The position numbers and the translations under genes were made by a program. DNA of 64,000 bases from contig CM036774.1 of the NCBI GenBank assembly GCA_020796225.1, forward strand, positions 25,596,692 through 25,660,691. The letters are read 5' to 3'. A model generated the notes under the pieces. That model saw only the letters and a program-made list of their open reading frames with translations, was not told where the DNA came from and made no database searches. Of the stretch, positions 33,866 through 45,883 are shown piece by piece. Position 1 is the stretch's first letter, and every line of letters starts with the position of its first letter. Source of the stretch: Arion vulgaris. Lineage: Eukaryota > Mollusca > Gastropoda > Stylommatophora > Arionidae.

Positions 33866-34445
33866 TATGCCTTTTTTTGTTCGGGTTGCTCTCCTAGTTG
33901 TTTCTTAATGGTAGATTTGGTGGAAATTAAATTGTTTTTAGTTCTTAATATCTCAAATTTTGCATGCACATGCATTTTACTCTTTAAAAATACATTTTTA
34001 ACACTCAAAGGTTCATTAAAGTGCACAATTTTCACACAGGTCCTCTATTTTTCATCCATTCATCCAATCTCTAATAGGACAAGATGGTTGACACCTCTTT
34101 CCCACTGCGCTGTGGTCAAAGATTATTTTTTTTATTGCTAGAAGTGGAAACAAAAGTGGAAACTTTTGTATGGAAAAACAGCGCCTAACCTTCATGCTTA
34201 GGTGCTGAAGTCTGCGACAATAGACCAGAATGCGCACCAGAAACTATCATGCATCTTAACGCTTATATATGATGAATATAACATCTAAATAACAATCATC
34301 CAAGCCACCAGAACAGAGCAAGATAAAAACAGAAAACCACAACACTTGGTAATAACCAGGTAGCGGTGTGATGACAAAAGAAGAAGAATATAAAACTTGT
34401 GCTGTTGATTAACTTGCAGAGCTGTGCATAGTTAAGTCGTGTTAG

Positions 34446-34890
34446 GGGGTCTCTGTGATGTAGAGGTTGGGTGCTCGTCTCTCGTGCCAAAGGTACCAGG
34501 TTTGCTCCCTCGTGGAGCCATCTGGATATTTTTTAGAGGTCACTTTTCTCAGTGTAGGTGAGATCGAGTTCCTAGTCCTATCGGAGATGGACAATAACAC
34601 ACAGGTCCTGTGTTCAATTTGAGCACGCAAAATAATCCTTGGCAGTTCAAAATCAAGAAGAGCAGGCTGGAAAGCAGCTGTCCTGGCAACATTCATTAGA
34701 AAAGATTAAAAATAAAATTCCTCCAAAAAATATCTTCAACATCTTCAAAAATTACATCGGGGACCCTTGCCAGTGCTACGGAGTTCGGGCATTGCAGCTG
34801 AGATCTTCCTGTGTAAGAAAGAGATCACAGCACACATGGCTAATCACCGAAGTGCAATGATGATAGCCTAATCAATCAATCAATCAATGT
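34446..34890 (+). mobile_element. SINE-D, full length
   Basis: Starts GGTCTCTGTGATGTAGAGG, ends CCTAATCAATCAATCAATCA; the middle has CAGTTCAAAATCAAGAAGAG. Confidence 0.9.
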
Positions 34891-34904
34891 AGTTAAGTTG
34901 CTAC

Positions 34905-35015
34905 ATTCAAAACTACTCTGCACCAGAGATGAGCTCCAAATAACAGTTGACTTCATCATAAGAACACATCTGCCTGTATAATCATATAAATAGCGACCAC
35001 AAGAAGAAAAGAACC
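34905..35015 (+). repeat. Interspersed repeat shared with 21156-21292
   Basis: TACATTCAAAACTACTCTGC, GAGCTCCAAATAACAGTTGA and a GAAGAAAAGAA end match the segment in the ezh2 5' UTR intron. Confidence 0.6.
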
Positions 35016-35366
35016 TTCATGCTAGAGTGACTCTCAAACATAAGACATGATGTTTTGTTTATACTAGAAAGGCTGAATTAAAACCACTCAAATCTTCCTG
35101 TACCAACAACATCTAGTTTAGAAGCTCAGATAGTCTTTGAAGTTGGAGAAGACACACTTGTATGGCAGAGGACACTGATAAAAAGGAATACCGGCCTTCA
35201 TGCAAAAATCAGTCAGAAGCACTATACCAGGCTCCCTGACTACGCCTGAATTCGTAGTGGGCAAGCGCAAGAAGCTCAGATAACTAAAGCATATTCAATG
35301 AATGGATACATAAATCTTTTTCCAAATCATCATATCCTTGTGGCCAGTCACCAATAAAACAGTTTG

Positions 35367-35612
35367 GGACTCTGCGGCTAAGTGGTTTAGGCGTACGATC
35401 TGAAGATCGTGGGTTCAAATCTGGACAATGCCATTGTGTTCACAAGTACATTGTTTCTAGATACCCTTACGGTTGTTGCGAGAGCTATGGAGTTCGTGCT
35501 TTATACAATACTCCCAGCAGATAGTGATCCATTTATGCGGAGAGGACCGAGCCATATGGGGTAAAACCCGGTGCAATAAAGTCATTCCTTCGGCTTTAGG
35601 CTCTCTAGTTTG
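35367..35612 (+). mobile_element. SINE-C, full length
   Basis: Head GACTCTGCGGCTAAGTGGTT, box B GGGTTCAAATC, end CCTTCGGCTTTAGGCTCT. A worn SINE-G relative may lie at 35090-35290. Confidence 0.87.
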
Positions 35613-35662
35613 GGACTATCATGCCATTAAGTTAGAAATAAATTAATGGTTTTTATATCAAC

Positions 35663-35770
35663 CTTCACTTCCTGGTATTTCTTTGCATCTCTTTCATACT
35701 TCCTCTGCGGTGGGTACATGGCATGATAGGAATGTTTGAGATCTCTTCTGGAGACATGACAGATGTAATT
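35663..35770 (-). CDS. Candidate internal exon of an unknown gene
   Basis: The minus strand has acceptor AGACTTCAG, then 36 open codons, NYICHVSRRDLKHSYHAMYP and PQRKYERDAKKYQEVK, and a possible donor GTTGAT. If not spliced, the frame reads 12 more codons to a stop. The composition is strongly protein-like, but I do not recognise the family. The neighbours are SINEs, so the rest of any gene is not visible. Confidence 0.35.
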
Positions 35771-36009
35771 CTGAAGTCTGATTGTTGTGTTTGCTTATCT
35801 TCCATTTTATTTAGAAAAAGCTATTCTTGTTTGTATAAGTTTACTAAAACATATTGTGTGTAAGGATACAGCTTCCAAATTTTGTTGGTCTTGCTGTTCA
35901 TCATTCCGGGTCTTACAAGATAACAAAAGCTATAGAAGTTATATTTCATTATTTTAGTTCATGTGTGCTGTAAAAAAAAAAGGTAAAGGAGCCCCTTTTC
36001 ATACCTCGA

Positions 36010-36255
36010 GGTATATTGGGTAATATAGCGTTAGGCCGCATTTTCATTAACCGTCCGTCGGTACATACTGGGTGATGTGGTCAACATCACGTCAGCCACC
36101 TTTGTTTCCCAGTGATTTTTCTGGTACCCAATTGAGGCTGGGTCGACCTGAGGGTAGGAAAAATATTTCACACCCACTGGAATTAAACCCAGAGAAGCGA
36201 GGTCGCTAGCAACTACGCTACTGCTGCTCACATCTTGTGCTGTACTAAAAATATT
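36010..36255 (-). mobile_element. SINE-H
   Basis: Antisense: CCTCGAGGTATATTGGGTAA, GAGGCTGGGTCGACCTGAGG and a GGGTTTAATTCCAGTGGGTG box B region on the minus strand. Confidence 0.78.
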
Positions 36256-36319
36256 TAAAATATCATTTACTTTGGCATTCACTGTCCTAGCTTTGCTCAT
36301 TATGTAGCTGGTACCTTCA

Positions 36320-36870
36320 TCTGACAAAAATCCGCTCTGACTGGATGATGAGAAAATGTTGCAGGGGTGAAACTGCCTTCAATTTGGGTGAAAAATAGAC
36401 AACTGGCAGATTTGAATTTTGCAGATGATATTGCCTTGTTAAGCAAAAACAACCAAGATACGCAACATGAAAAGAAAAACAGACAACTTATCATCCGTAT
36501 CATCAAAAGTTGGACTTCAAATAAACTATGTACAATAAGACAAATACAATGAAGACATCAATGACAAGTGATACAGATATCACGCTGGGATCCAAAGTGA
36601 GGAAAAAAAACCCAGCAGTTCATCCATTTGAGTAACAATTTTGATTGTATAGGAGATGCCAAACAAGAAATAATGCTATGAATTGTCAAAGCAGCATCAG
36701 CTTCTAAAAGCCTAAATAAAATACAGAAGTTATATAGAGTTTTAATCTGAATCACACATTTTTAATTCCAATGTTTTCTCAAATCATAAGGTTGTCTCAA
36801 ACCTAACATATGTCACATAGAGTTGACAAATAACTAAAGATATATAATATAAGTTGAATGCGTTTGTGCC
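36320..36870 (+). mobile_element. LINE RT fragment with FADD box
   Basis: Reads VKNRQLADLNFADDIALLSK, then frameshifts; later LTKDI and KLNAF text at 36830-36870, where SINE-B begins. Confidence 0.8.
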
Positions 36871-36875
36871 TGTAT

Positions 36876-37135
36876 GTTGCCGGAGCTCTCAAGGGGAGCA
36901 AAGAATAGTAACACTATATGACCTACAATGCATGTCGTAAGAGGTAGACTGAGGTAGGGCCTAGGAAGCTACCATAGTAAATAAAGAGCGTTGCAGAAAT
37001 CGGATGTGCTGGCCAACTTGTAGGCGCATAACTGGCACAACGTACAATCGCTCTTAGGCTCAAATCACATACAAACCACAAAGACCGATTAACAAATCAT
37101 CGATATGGAGCGTTCGAAGGAGAAGACGAAGAAGA
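36876..37135 (+). mobile_element. SINE-B
   Basis: TGTATGTTGCCGGAGCTCTC to GAAGGAGAAGACGAAGAAG with the full B order. Confidence 0.85.
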
Positions 37136-37440
37136 GTTCCTAGTCATATCGGAGACGGACGGTAAAACGTAAGTCCCGTGTTCAAGTTGAGCACACGTAA
37201 AAGAGCCACTGGCAGTTCAAAATCAAGACGAGCAGGTTGGAAAGTCGCTGCCTGAACAAAATTAATTAGAAAAATAAATAAAAATTCCCACAAAATATTT
37301 TCACCATCTTCTAAATTACACCGGGGACCCCGCCGGTGCTACGGAGTTCGTGCACTGCCGTCGAGATTTTCCGGCGCAAGAAAAAGATGAGAGAACATAT
37401 GGTTATTCACCAAAGTGCAACGATGATGGTCCAATCAAAT
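37136..37440 (+). mobile_element. SINE-D lacking its head
   Basis: Begins at GTTCCTAGTCATATCGGAGA and reaches GTGCAACGATGATGGTCCAA. The SINE-B end marks the break. Confidence 0.8.
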
Positions 37441-37563
37441 CAATAATTGAGCCCCAAGATGAACTCTATTGTTGCTGAGACTAGACAGATGTATATTAAA
37501 ATCAATAATTGAGCTCCAAGATGAACTTTATTGTTGTTGAGACTAGAAAAAAGTATATTAAAA
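37436..37563. repeat. Direct repeat, about 62 bp x 2
   Basis: ATCAATAATTGAGC(C/T)CCAAGATGAACT is repeated once. From 37564 to 38050 no element is recognised except a worn box B-like GGAGTTGATCC. Confidence 0.78.
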
Positions 37564-38059
37564 TAAAGTAGTTTCATTAGAACTTATTCATGTTTGGGTT
37601 CCCTGTCTCCATTTGATATTAAACGGAATTAAAGTTGCTCAGCCATGCTGTCGACACGCAGTGTATATTTTGGTTTTTTCCCTCTCTTTCCCCTATTATA
37701 AGTAACCATTACTCTATCCGGAGTTGATCCTACGTCCTAGGGATACAGAGATATGTGTTCTAACTACTGAACCTATGAACTATTAATAACTATTTTCCTC
37801 CCTTAAAGAGAAGAAGCAAAACACTGATTGAGACAGACAGGAAGAGATTGGGGAGACAAATAGTAGGATACAGACAGGATGGCAGCAGTTAAGTTGATGA
37901 CCTTTTGTGTGGTCGGCCGTCTGGTTAAGTTTTGTCTGAGCCCTATCGTTAGAGAGCTGAAATTGTTACAGCTTGGATGGATACATTAACGATGATGCCT
38001 GATGGTGAGCAGTTAGAACCGGCAGATAATTTTTTTTTTTATATATGATCTTTGTTTTT

Positions 38060-38500
38060 AAGAGTGGAGTGTGCCCGTCTGCCCAGCGTGTTCGTAGCGC
38101 TTTGGACTACGGGTGACTATCCCTCTGTGTGTGCGGGTTCAATTCCGCGGGATGGCAGAAAAAGCCACATATTCCCCAGATTTATGGTGTTCGTGGCACC
38201 GAACCGAAGGGTTACGATGTCCATGGCACCGAGCCGAAGAGCTGAAAGGTTCAAGTGCTTTTGGATCGGGAAAAAAAAAAGAGTGAAGTGTCTGACCGAA
38301 TGGATTAGAGCGCAGGTTCCCATTTGGGAGACCCAGGTTCAACCCCGGTAAGGTCAATTATTTTCTTTTTTTCTCTCGGGGCATAAAGAAAAATCTTAAC
38401 CTGAACAGTTTGGCGGCGACTGCGCTTGCCATTAAATTCCACAGGCACGTGCCCTTTCCTGTCCTACACCACCCTAAAAAAGCGGTGTTACAAGCAATAT
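38060..38500 (+). mobile_element. SINE-F, split by SINE-E
   Basis: The first bases AGAGTGGAGTGT precede the SINE-E; it resumes with GAGTGAAGTGTCTGACCGAA, box B CAGGTTCAACCCCGG and TGCGCTTGCCATTAAATTCC. Confidence 0.78.
38073..38279 (+). mobile_element. SINE-E in SINE-F, 12-bp TSD
   Basis: Flanked by agagtggagtgt at 38061-38072 and agagtgaagtgt at 38280-38291. A-rich tail of ten A. Confidence 0.88.
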
Positions 38501-38594
38501 CGACAGTTTTGTTTGTTTGTTGCAAGAGTGGTCTTGTGTCCTATCCGTTACCAGTATTGCATAGTCGATACAGAGAGAAAAAGTGAGTTTACGT

Positions 38595-38990
38595 ACTACT
38601 GTTTAGATAGCTAAACACGTAAAAACAAAGTACTATAGTTTTACAAAATACAGAAACAGTGACGATAAACAGCAACGTTTCGACCAAAAGGCCTTTATCA
38701 ATCAAACAATACAACAAGAATGACGAATTTCGAGGAACACTACAAATGGACGATTACATGTAGAAACATTCAAACCTATCTAATGAAAATCTGGGAATAA
38801 AAACGAATAACGAAATGAGTGCAACACAAAACCGGAAGTGGAAAAGAAGAGAAACAATAAACAATATAGTGGATAAATAACTTATATATATGGAGCAAAT
38901 ACACATATAGATTACAAGGCATGAGATAAGACAGTACTAAGAAGCATAGGAATGTAATGCGCTGAGTCCAAGAGGTCGCAAGGTGCCATA
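38595..38990. repeat. Interspersed repeat I, longest copy
   Basis: ACACGTAAAAACAAAGTACT, CAACGTTTCGACCAAAAGGC and GAATAACGAAATGAGTGCAA in the order seen across the intron 3 and 4 copies. Confidence 0.68.
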
Positions 38991-39029
38991 GAATGAAATA
39001 AAACGGTTCTCCAGTGCGAATCGATTACT

Positions 39030-39240
39030 GTTTAGATAGACTTACTCTTTCTCCATGGCGAAGTTCTTTCCCCAGTTCGCCTGCTATGAATTCAGGCGTA
39101 GTCAGGGCATCTAATATGGCACCTTCTACTGATTTTTGCGTGAAGTCTAGCTTTCCTTATCATCAGTGTCCCTTACCATTCAGGCGAGTCTTACTCCGAC
39201 TTCAGAGGTGTTTGTAATTTCGATCCTCAAGTAAAGGATT
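39030..39240 (-). mobile_element. SINE-G relative, diverged
   Basis: Shares TGATTTTTGCGTGAAGTCTA and TCCGACTTCAGAGGTGTT with 50668-50970 in the same order. Confidence 0.5.
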
Positions 39241-39354
39241 AGAAAACCTGTAGTCCATCCGCGAACTGCATGCACACTGAAAGTTTTTTCGGCCCAAATT
39301 GGCATCGAAACCCGGAATTAGGACGGCACCTGGTGGCTAATCGACTTCGATATC

Positions 39355-39555
39355 GACGCCACTGATGAACTGGTTAAAGCGTAGGCATGCCCTCTAAAGA
39401 TCGTGAGTTCGAATTTGGACCGCTTAGTTCTATTCACGAGTGCATTTTTTTTCGGAGATACATAGGATTGTTGCTGGAGTTACAGAGTTCATGCCTTGTG
39501 CAATACTATAAGCAAGTGGCGGGCCATTTTTGTGGAGAGGGAATAAACCTATTTA
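39355..39555 (+). mobile_element. SINE-C
   Basis: GATGAACTGGTTAAAGCG, GTGAGTTCGAATTTGG box B, TTGTTGCTGGAGTTACAGAG; its 3' part is worn. Confidence 0.75.
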
Positions 39556-39589
39556 AATCCATTTGAAACCATTGTGATTTCTTTCAGTA

Positions 39590-40640
39590 AGTGTAAGTAC
39601 CTTGTTGTTTTTTCTAATTTACAGTGAAGTTGAGATGTTTACGTCTTTCGACTCAAACATATTCGTTTTCCGCATGCCTTTTGTTCGGGTTCGCTCTTAT
39701 TACTCTGTGACAGTCTCCGTCGACTACTAGGCAATATCTACATTTCTTCTCTCTAGAAGCGACATCGTCTGAAGCATGGAACTGATATCTCTGGGGTCGT
39801 GTTTCTGATCGTCATCATAAGTCGTTTGAGACAAGGGTCACTTGCATTTGATCGATAAGTATGTTGTCCATTAAGTCATATGTTGGTCAATTCTTCACAT
39901 GCTGGTCAATTCTTCACATGCTGGTCAATTCTTCACATGCTGGTCAGTGCGTAACATGTTGTTCATTGCCTGCCATTTCTACGTGACAATTCTTCTGTAG
40001 CCTTTGACTTTCAAAGGAGTCGGCTGTTTTTAGTGACATTAAGAAGAGCAAGACTTAATCCCCAATATATATCGTCTTCGCGCTGAAGATGACGTTTACT
40101 GAGTTGTGTCAAAATTGTTCCATATGCCACAAGGTATGAAAACGGATGACTTCACTTTGACTTACATAATACATGTAACATGAAAACACGAGATGTAGGG
40201 CACGGTCTCTACATTGAGAAACATAAATTGTTCTTCAGCGTAGTGGCTAAAGTGGGTTCACCCTCACGAAACTAGAAGAGTAACACAAGAAACATACTTG
40301 AATCTTCCCACGCATCTTGACGGTAACTGTGATAAGAGGTGAAGTCATATAGCAAGATGCAGTCCTCCTCTATGTGTCCATCCACGTCTACATAAGATTA
40401 AGTTTTCTTTTCTCATTTCATAATTGTGGCTTAGCCGTCTTCGGTGCGTGCCTTTGTTGGCGTCAGGTAAATATTGAATAGGATATGAGACTAGAGACAA
40501 ACATGACTTATTCGGCGTCACTGATCCAGAAACACTGAGGTTCGAGGCTCTTCGGCCCAGTGCCAGGTAACGGTGTCTGAGCTGGTGTGTACATTATTTT
40601 ATCAATTTAACATGTTACATTTATCTTGCACCTTCTTCTT
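39590..40640. other. 1-kb stretch, mostly unassigned
   Basis: Holds a 19-bp x 4 repeat (TCAATTCTTCACATGCTGG) at 39887-39950 and a SINE-E scrap near 40530. Nothing else recognised. Confidence 0.5.
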
Positions 40641-40644
40641 CTTC

Positions 40645-43600
40645 ATTCTCTAATCATGTTTGTGCTTCACAGCGTCAGGATAAGAAGAGAGTTATAGAAC
40701 GGGTTGTTATGTGCGTTACTCTAATCATGTTGTGCTTCACAGCGTCAGGATAAGAAGAGAGTTATAGAACGGGTTGTTATGTGCGTTACTCTAATCATGT
40801 TTGTGCTTCACAGCGTCAGGATAAGAAGAGAGTTATAGAACGGGTTGTTATGTGCGTTACTCTAATCACGTTGTGCTTCACAGCGTCAGGATAGAAGAGA
40901 TTTATAGAACGGGTTGTTATGTGCGCTACCTAATCATGTTGTGCTTCACAGCTCAGGAAAGAAGAGATTTATAGAACGGAGTCTATGAGTGCGTTACTCT
41001 AATTACTTGTGCTCCAGTCAGATAAGAAGAGTTATAACGCTTGGTATGTGCGCTCTTAATCTGTTTGTGCTCACATGTCAGGATAAGAAGAGATTTAAGA
41101 ACGGCTTTGTGCGCTCACTTAATCATGTTTGGCTCCGCTCAGTGAAGGTTTATAGAATGGGTGTTAGCTTTAATTATGTTTATCATTATAATAGAGAAGT
41201 TATCGAACGGTTTTCGTGCGTTACTCTAATCACGTTGTGCTTCACAGCGTCAGGATAAGAAGAGATTTATAGAACGGGTTCTTATGTGCGCTACTCTAAT
41301 TATGTTGTGCTCACAGCGTCAGGATAAGAAGAGATTTATAGAATGGGTTGTTATGTGCGCTACTCTAATTATGTTGTGCTTCACAGCGTCAGGATAAGAA
41401 GAGATTTATAGAACGGGTTCTTATGTGCGCTACTCTAATTATGTTTGTGCCTCACAGCGTCAGGATAAGAAGAGATTTATAGAACGGGTTGTTATGTGCG
41501 CTATTCTAATCATGTTTGTGCTTCACAGCGTCAGGATAAGAAGAGATTTATAGAACGGGTTGTTATGTGCGCTACTCTAATTATGTTTGTGCCTCACAGC
41601 GTCAGGATAAGAAGAGATTTATAGAATGGGTTGTTATGTGCGCTACTCTAATTATGTTGTGCTTCACAGCGTCAGGATAAGAAGAGATTTATAGAACGGG
41701 TTGTTATGTGCGCTACTCTAATCATGTTGTGCTTCACAGCGTCAGGATAAGAAGAGATTTATAGAATGGGTTGTTATGTGCGCTACTCTAATTATGTTGT
41801 GCTTCACAGCGTCAGGATAAGAAGAGATTTATAGAATGGGTTGTTATGTGCGCTACTCTAATTATGTTGTGCTTCACAGCGTCAGGATAAGAAGAGATTT
41901 ATAGAACGGGTTTTATGTGCTCTACTCTAATCATGTTGTGCCTCACAGCGTCAGGATAAGAAGAGATTTATAGAATGGGTTGTTATGTGCGCTACTCTAA
42001 TCATGTTTGTGCCTCACAGCGTCAGGATAAGAAGAGATTTATAGAACGGGTTCTTATGTGCGCTACTCTAATTATGTTTGTGCCTCACAGCGTCAGGATA
42101 AGAAGAGATTTATAGAATGGGTTGTTATGTGCGCTACTCTAATCATGTTGTGCTTCACAGCGTCAGGATAAGAAGAGATTTATAGAACGGGTTCTTATGT
42201 GCGCTACTCTAATTATGTTTGTGCCTCACAGCGTCAGGATAAGAAGAGATTTATAGAACGGGTTGTTATGTGCGCTATTCTAATCAGTTGTGCTTCACAG
42301 CGTCAGGATAGAAGAGATTTATAGAACGGGTTGTTATGTGCGCTACTCTAATATGTTGTGCTCACAGCGTCAGGATAAGAAGAGATTTATAGAATGGGTT
42401 GTTATGTGCGCTACTCTAATTATGTTGTGCTTCACAGCGTCAGGATAAGAAGAGATTTATAGAAGGGTTCTTATGTGCGCTACTCTAATTATGTTGTGCT
42501 CACAGCGTCAGGATAAGAAGAGATTTATAGAACGGGTTGTTATGTGCGCTACTCTAATCATGTTGTGCTTCACAGCGTCAGGATAAGAAGAGATTTATAG
42601 AACGGGTTGTTATGTGCGCTACTCTAATTATGTTTGTGCCTCACAGCGTCAGGATAAGAAGAGATTTATAGAACGGGTTTTATGTGCGCTACTCTAATTA
42701 TGTTGTGCTCACAGCGTCAGGATAAGAAGAGATTTATAGAATGGGTTGTTATGTGCGCTACTCTAATTATGTTGTGCTTCACAGCGTCAGGATAAGAAGA
42801 GATTTATAGAACGGGTTGTTATGTGCGCTACTCTAATCATGTTTGTGCCTCACAGCGTCAGGATAAGAAGAGATTTATAGAATGGGTTGTTATGTGCGCT
42901 ACTCTAATCATGTTGTGCTTCACAGCGTCAGGATAAGAAGAGATTTATAGAATGGGTTGTTATGTGCGCTACTCTAATATGTTGTGCCTCACAGCGTCAG
43001 GATAAGAAGAGATTTATAGAAGGGTTGTTATGTGCGCTACTCTAATTGTTTGTGCTCACAGCGTCAGGATAAGAAGAGATTTATAGAATGGGTTGTTATG
43101 TGCGCTACTCTAATTATGTTGTGCTTCACAGCGTCAGGATAAGAAGAGATTTATAGAACGGGTTGTTATGTGCGCTACTCTAATCATGTTTGTGCCTCAC
43201 AGCGTCAGGATAAGAAGAGATTTATAGAACGGGTTGTTATGTGCGCTACTCTAATTATGTTTGTGCCTCACAGCGTCAGGATAAGAAGAGATTTATAGAA
43301 TGGGTTGTTATGTGCGCTACTCTAATTATGTTGTGCTTCACAGCGTCAGGATAAGAAGAGATTTATAGAATGGGTTGTTATGTGCGCTACTCTAATCATG
43401 TTGTGCTTCACAGCGTCAGGATAAGAAGAGATTTATAGAATGGGTTGTTATGTGCGCTACTCTAATTATGTTGTGCTTCACAGCGTCAGGATAAGAAGAG
43501 ATTTATAGAACGGGTTGTTATGTGCGCTACTCTAATCATGTTTGTGCCTCACAGCGTCAGGATAAGAAGAGATTTATAGAACGGGTTGTTATGTGCTCTA

Positions 43601-44155
43601 CTCTAATCATGTTGTGCTTCACAGCGTCAGGATAAGAAGAGATTTATAGAATGGGTTGTTATGTGCGCTACTCTAATTATGTTTGTGCCTCACAGCGTCA
43701 GGATAAGAAGAGATTTATAGAACGGGTTGTTATGTGCGCTACTCTAATCATGTTTGTGCCTCACAGCGTCAGGATAAGAAGAGATTTATAGAACGGTTGT
43801 TATGTCGCTACTCTAATCATGTTGTGCTTCACAGCGTCAGGATAAGAAGAGATTTATAGAATGGGTTGTTATGTGCGCTACTCTAATTATGTTTGTGCCT
43901 CACAGCGTCAGGATAGAAGAGATTTATAGAACGGGTTGTTATGTGCGCTACTCTAATTATGTTTGTGCCTCACAGCGTCAGGATAAGAAGAGATTTATAG
44001 AACGGGTTGTTATGTGCGCTACTCTAATCATGTTGTGCTTCACAGCGTCAGGATAAGAAGAGATTTATAGAATGGGTTGTTATGTGCGCTACTCTAATTA
44101 TGTTTGTGCCTCACAGCGTCAGGATAAGAAGAGATTTATAGAACGGGTTGTTATA
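40645..44155. repeat. Satellite array, 70 bp x about 50
   Basis: The unit has TGTGCGCTACTCTAATTATG, TTGTGCTTCACAGCGTCAGG, ATAAGAAGAGATTTATAGAA and CGGGTTGTTA. Two main variants alternate: TTTGTGCCTCAC with AACGGG, and TTGTGCTTCAC with AATGGG. The left 500 bp (40.65-41.22 kb) is more decayed, with single-base losses. The reverse complement matches a LINE 3' end (19391-19460), where the coding text is HTKxRFRNLFL followed by the stop. Short open frames in it are by-products. Confidence 0.95.
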
Positions 44156-44224
44156 TGCACTATTTGTACATGTCGTCTTTTACTGCCTATATTATTATTG
44201 TGATCTACTTTCTACGTGGACGAT

Positions 44225-44540
44225 ATCTTGTCTTGTATCTAATGTTCCTTCTTCTTCCACCACGATCTCTCATCATGCTATTTTCTGTTAACAACAAAAT
44301 AGACAGTCAGCTTCGTGTCTGTCAGGTTTCTCCAAAGCTTAATTTTCAGCTCGACTGTGTGTGGTGGACACATGTTGCTCCTCAGCTCTCCCAGGAGAGG
44401 ACAGTCTTGCAGGACATGCTTCGGTGTCTGTTCGGCTTGCTGACACTGTCAGAGAGCTGTTCGATCTATTCCTAGTCTATGTAAGTATCTGTGGTGTCCG
44501 GTACTCGGGCGAACAATAATGACCTGGTCTGTTCTGTAAT
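44225..44540 (-). mobile_element. LINE-q C-terminal tail
   Basis: Antisense of the RLRTGH / EHVLQDCPLL segment: CTTGCAGGACATGCTTCGGT and CTGACACTGTCAGAGAGCTG; near-twin of 8585-8965. Confidence 0.82.
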
Positions 44541-44794
44541 CTTCTTCTTCTTTGCGTTCGTTCTTTACGACCAATTTTAATCACTCTTTGTGATATGTTT
44601 CATCTTTGCCAAGAACATGTATACGTTGCACATTGGGTTTGGTAGAACCCTAAACGCATAGACTTCTACACGTTTAGGACATGTGCATCCGATTTCATCC
44701 AAACCTCATTAGTCTCCTCTTACGACATGCGTGGCAGGTAACAGTGGTTCTATTCTTTACACCCAAAATCTGGGCCCCGGTAACCACTCGGGCG
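44541..44794 (-). mobile_element. SINE-A1
   Basis: From CTTCTTCTTCTTTGCGTTCG to GGTAACCACTCGGGCG. No TSD could be made out. Confidence 0.88.
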
Positions 44795-44987
44795 AAAAAC
44801 CCTTTTAAATAAATATGTGTGGTTGTGTGGACGCTAATATATTTTTTTTAAACATTTATTTCAGTGTGTGACACTGATACATTTTTCTCAACCACCACCC
44901 ACCATCATCATGTAGTTTTACAATAATATTGTTCGTACTCACTAACATACTCTTCCTAGACTTGAACAGAGTAGCGTACCGTTTTAG

Positions 44988-45297
44988 ATAACATTTGTTT
45001 CACTTGTTTACCAGAATACGCTCTATCTCTGTGTGTGTGTGTGTGTCTATGTCTGTGTCTCTATCTCTCAGCTAGAGATTAGAAGTTTGCACTAATTTTT
45101 ACCAGAATACGCTCTATCTCTCTCTCTCTGTGTTTGTGTGTGTGTGTCTCTCTCTCAGCTAGAGATTAGAAGTTTGCACTAATGTTTACCAGAATACACT
45201 CTATCTCTCTCTCTCTTCTCTCGTGTGTGTTTGTGTGTGTGTATGTGTCTCTCTCTCTCAGCTAGAGATTAGAAGTTTGCACTAATGTTTACCAGAA

Positions 45298-45343
<46 letters not shown>

Positions 45344-45565
45344 CTGTGTCTCTCTCTCTCTCAGCTAGAGATTAGAAGTTTGCACTAATATTTACCAGAA
45401 TACGCTCTGTCTCTCTCTTTCTCTCTCTGTGTGTGTCTGTGTCTCTCTCTCAGCTAGAGATTAGAAGTTTGCACTATTGTTTACCAAAATACGCTCTCTC
45501 TCTCTCTCTCTCTGTGTGTGTCTGTGTCTCTCTCTCAGCTAGAGATTAGAAGTTTGCACTAATGT
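44988..45565. repeat. Tandem array, about 85-110 bp x 6, with CT/GT runs
   Basis: Each unit has ACCAGAATACGCTCTATC, a variable (CT)n(GT)n(CT)n run, and CAGCTAGAGATTAGAAGTTT. Unit length varies with the microsatellite. Confidence 0.9.
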
Positions 45566-45883
45566 TTACCCTAGTAGAAGATAAGGTACAGAACTTGTCT
45601 TCAGGAGCGTTAACATTGTGTACTTGCTGGAAGACAGGCACATCCAGGCACTGATAGTAGGTTCAGTGAAGGCTCCAACCGTTTTATCTTCTACATTTCT
45701 GTTGTTTGACATGTCAGTGACAACGTAATCCAGACGCCTACATCAGAGCTCAGACACAGCAGTGTTTTATGTGTAGCAACTTGATTTGTCTGACCTTGTC
45801 CTGCTAGCACACAAACTCAAACAGAATAACAAGTCAACAACAATTCAAGTCTCTTCAGGGGGAGTCTGTCTTCAGGGGGAGTC

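Noticed and set aside
40645..44155. CRISPR-like regular array
   Set aside because: The whole 70-bp unit repeats, with no unique spacers, and the setting is an animal genome.
45570..45650. Possible minus-strand exon (CLDVPVFQQVHNVNAPEDKF)
   Set aside because: The acceptor is weak, the donor overlaps the first unit of a microsatellite array, and another frame of the same DNA is open for longer, so coding evidence is ambiguous.
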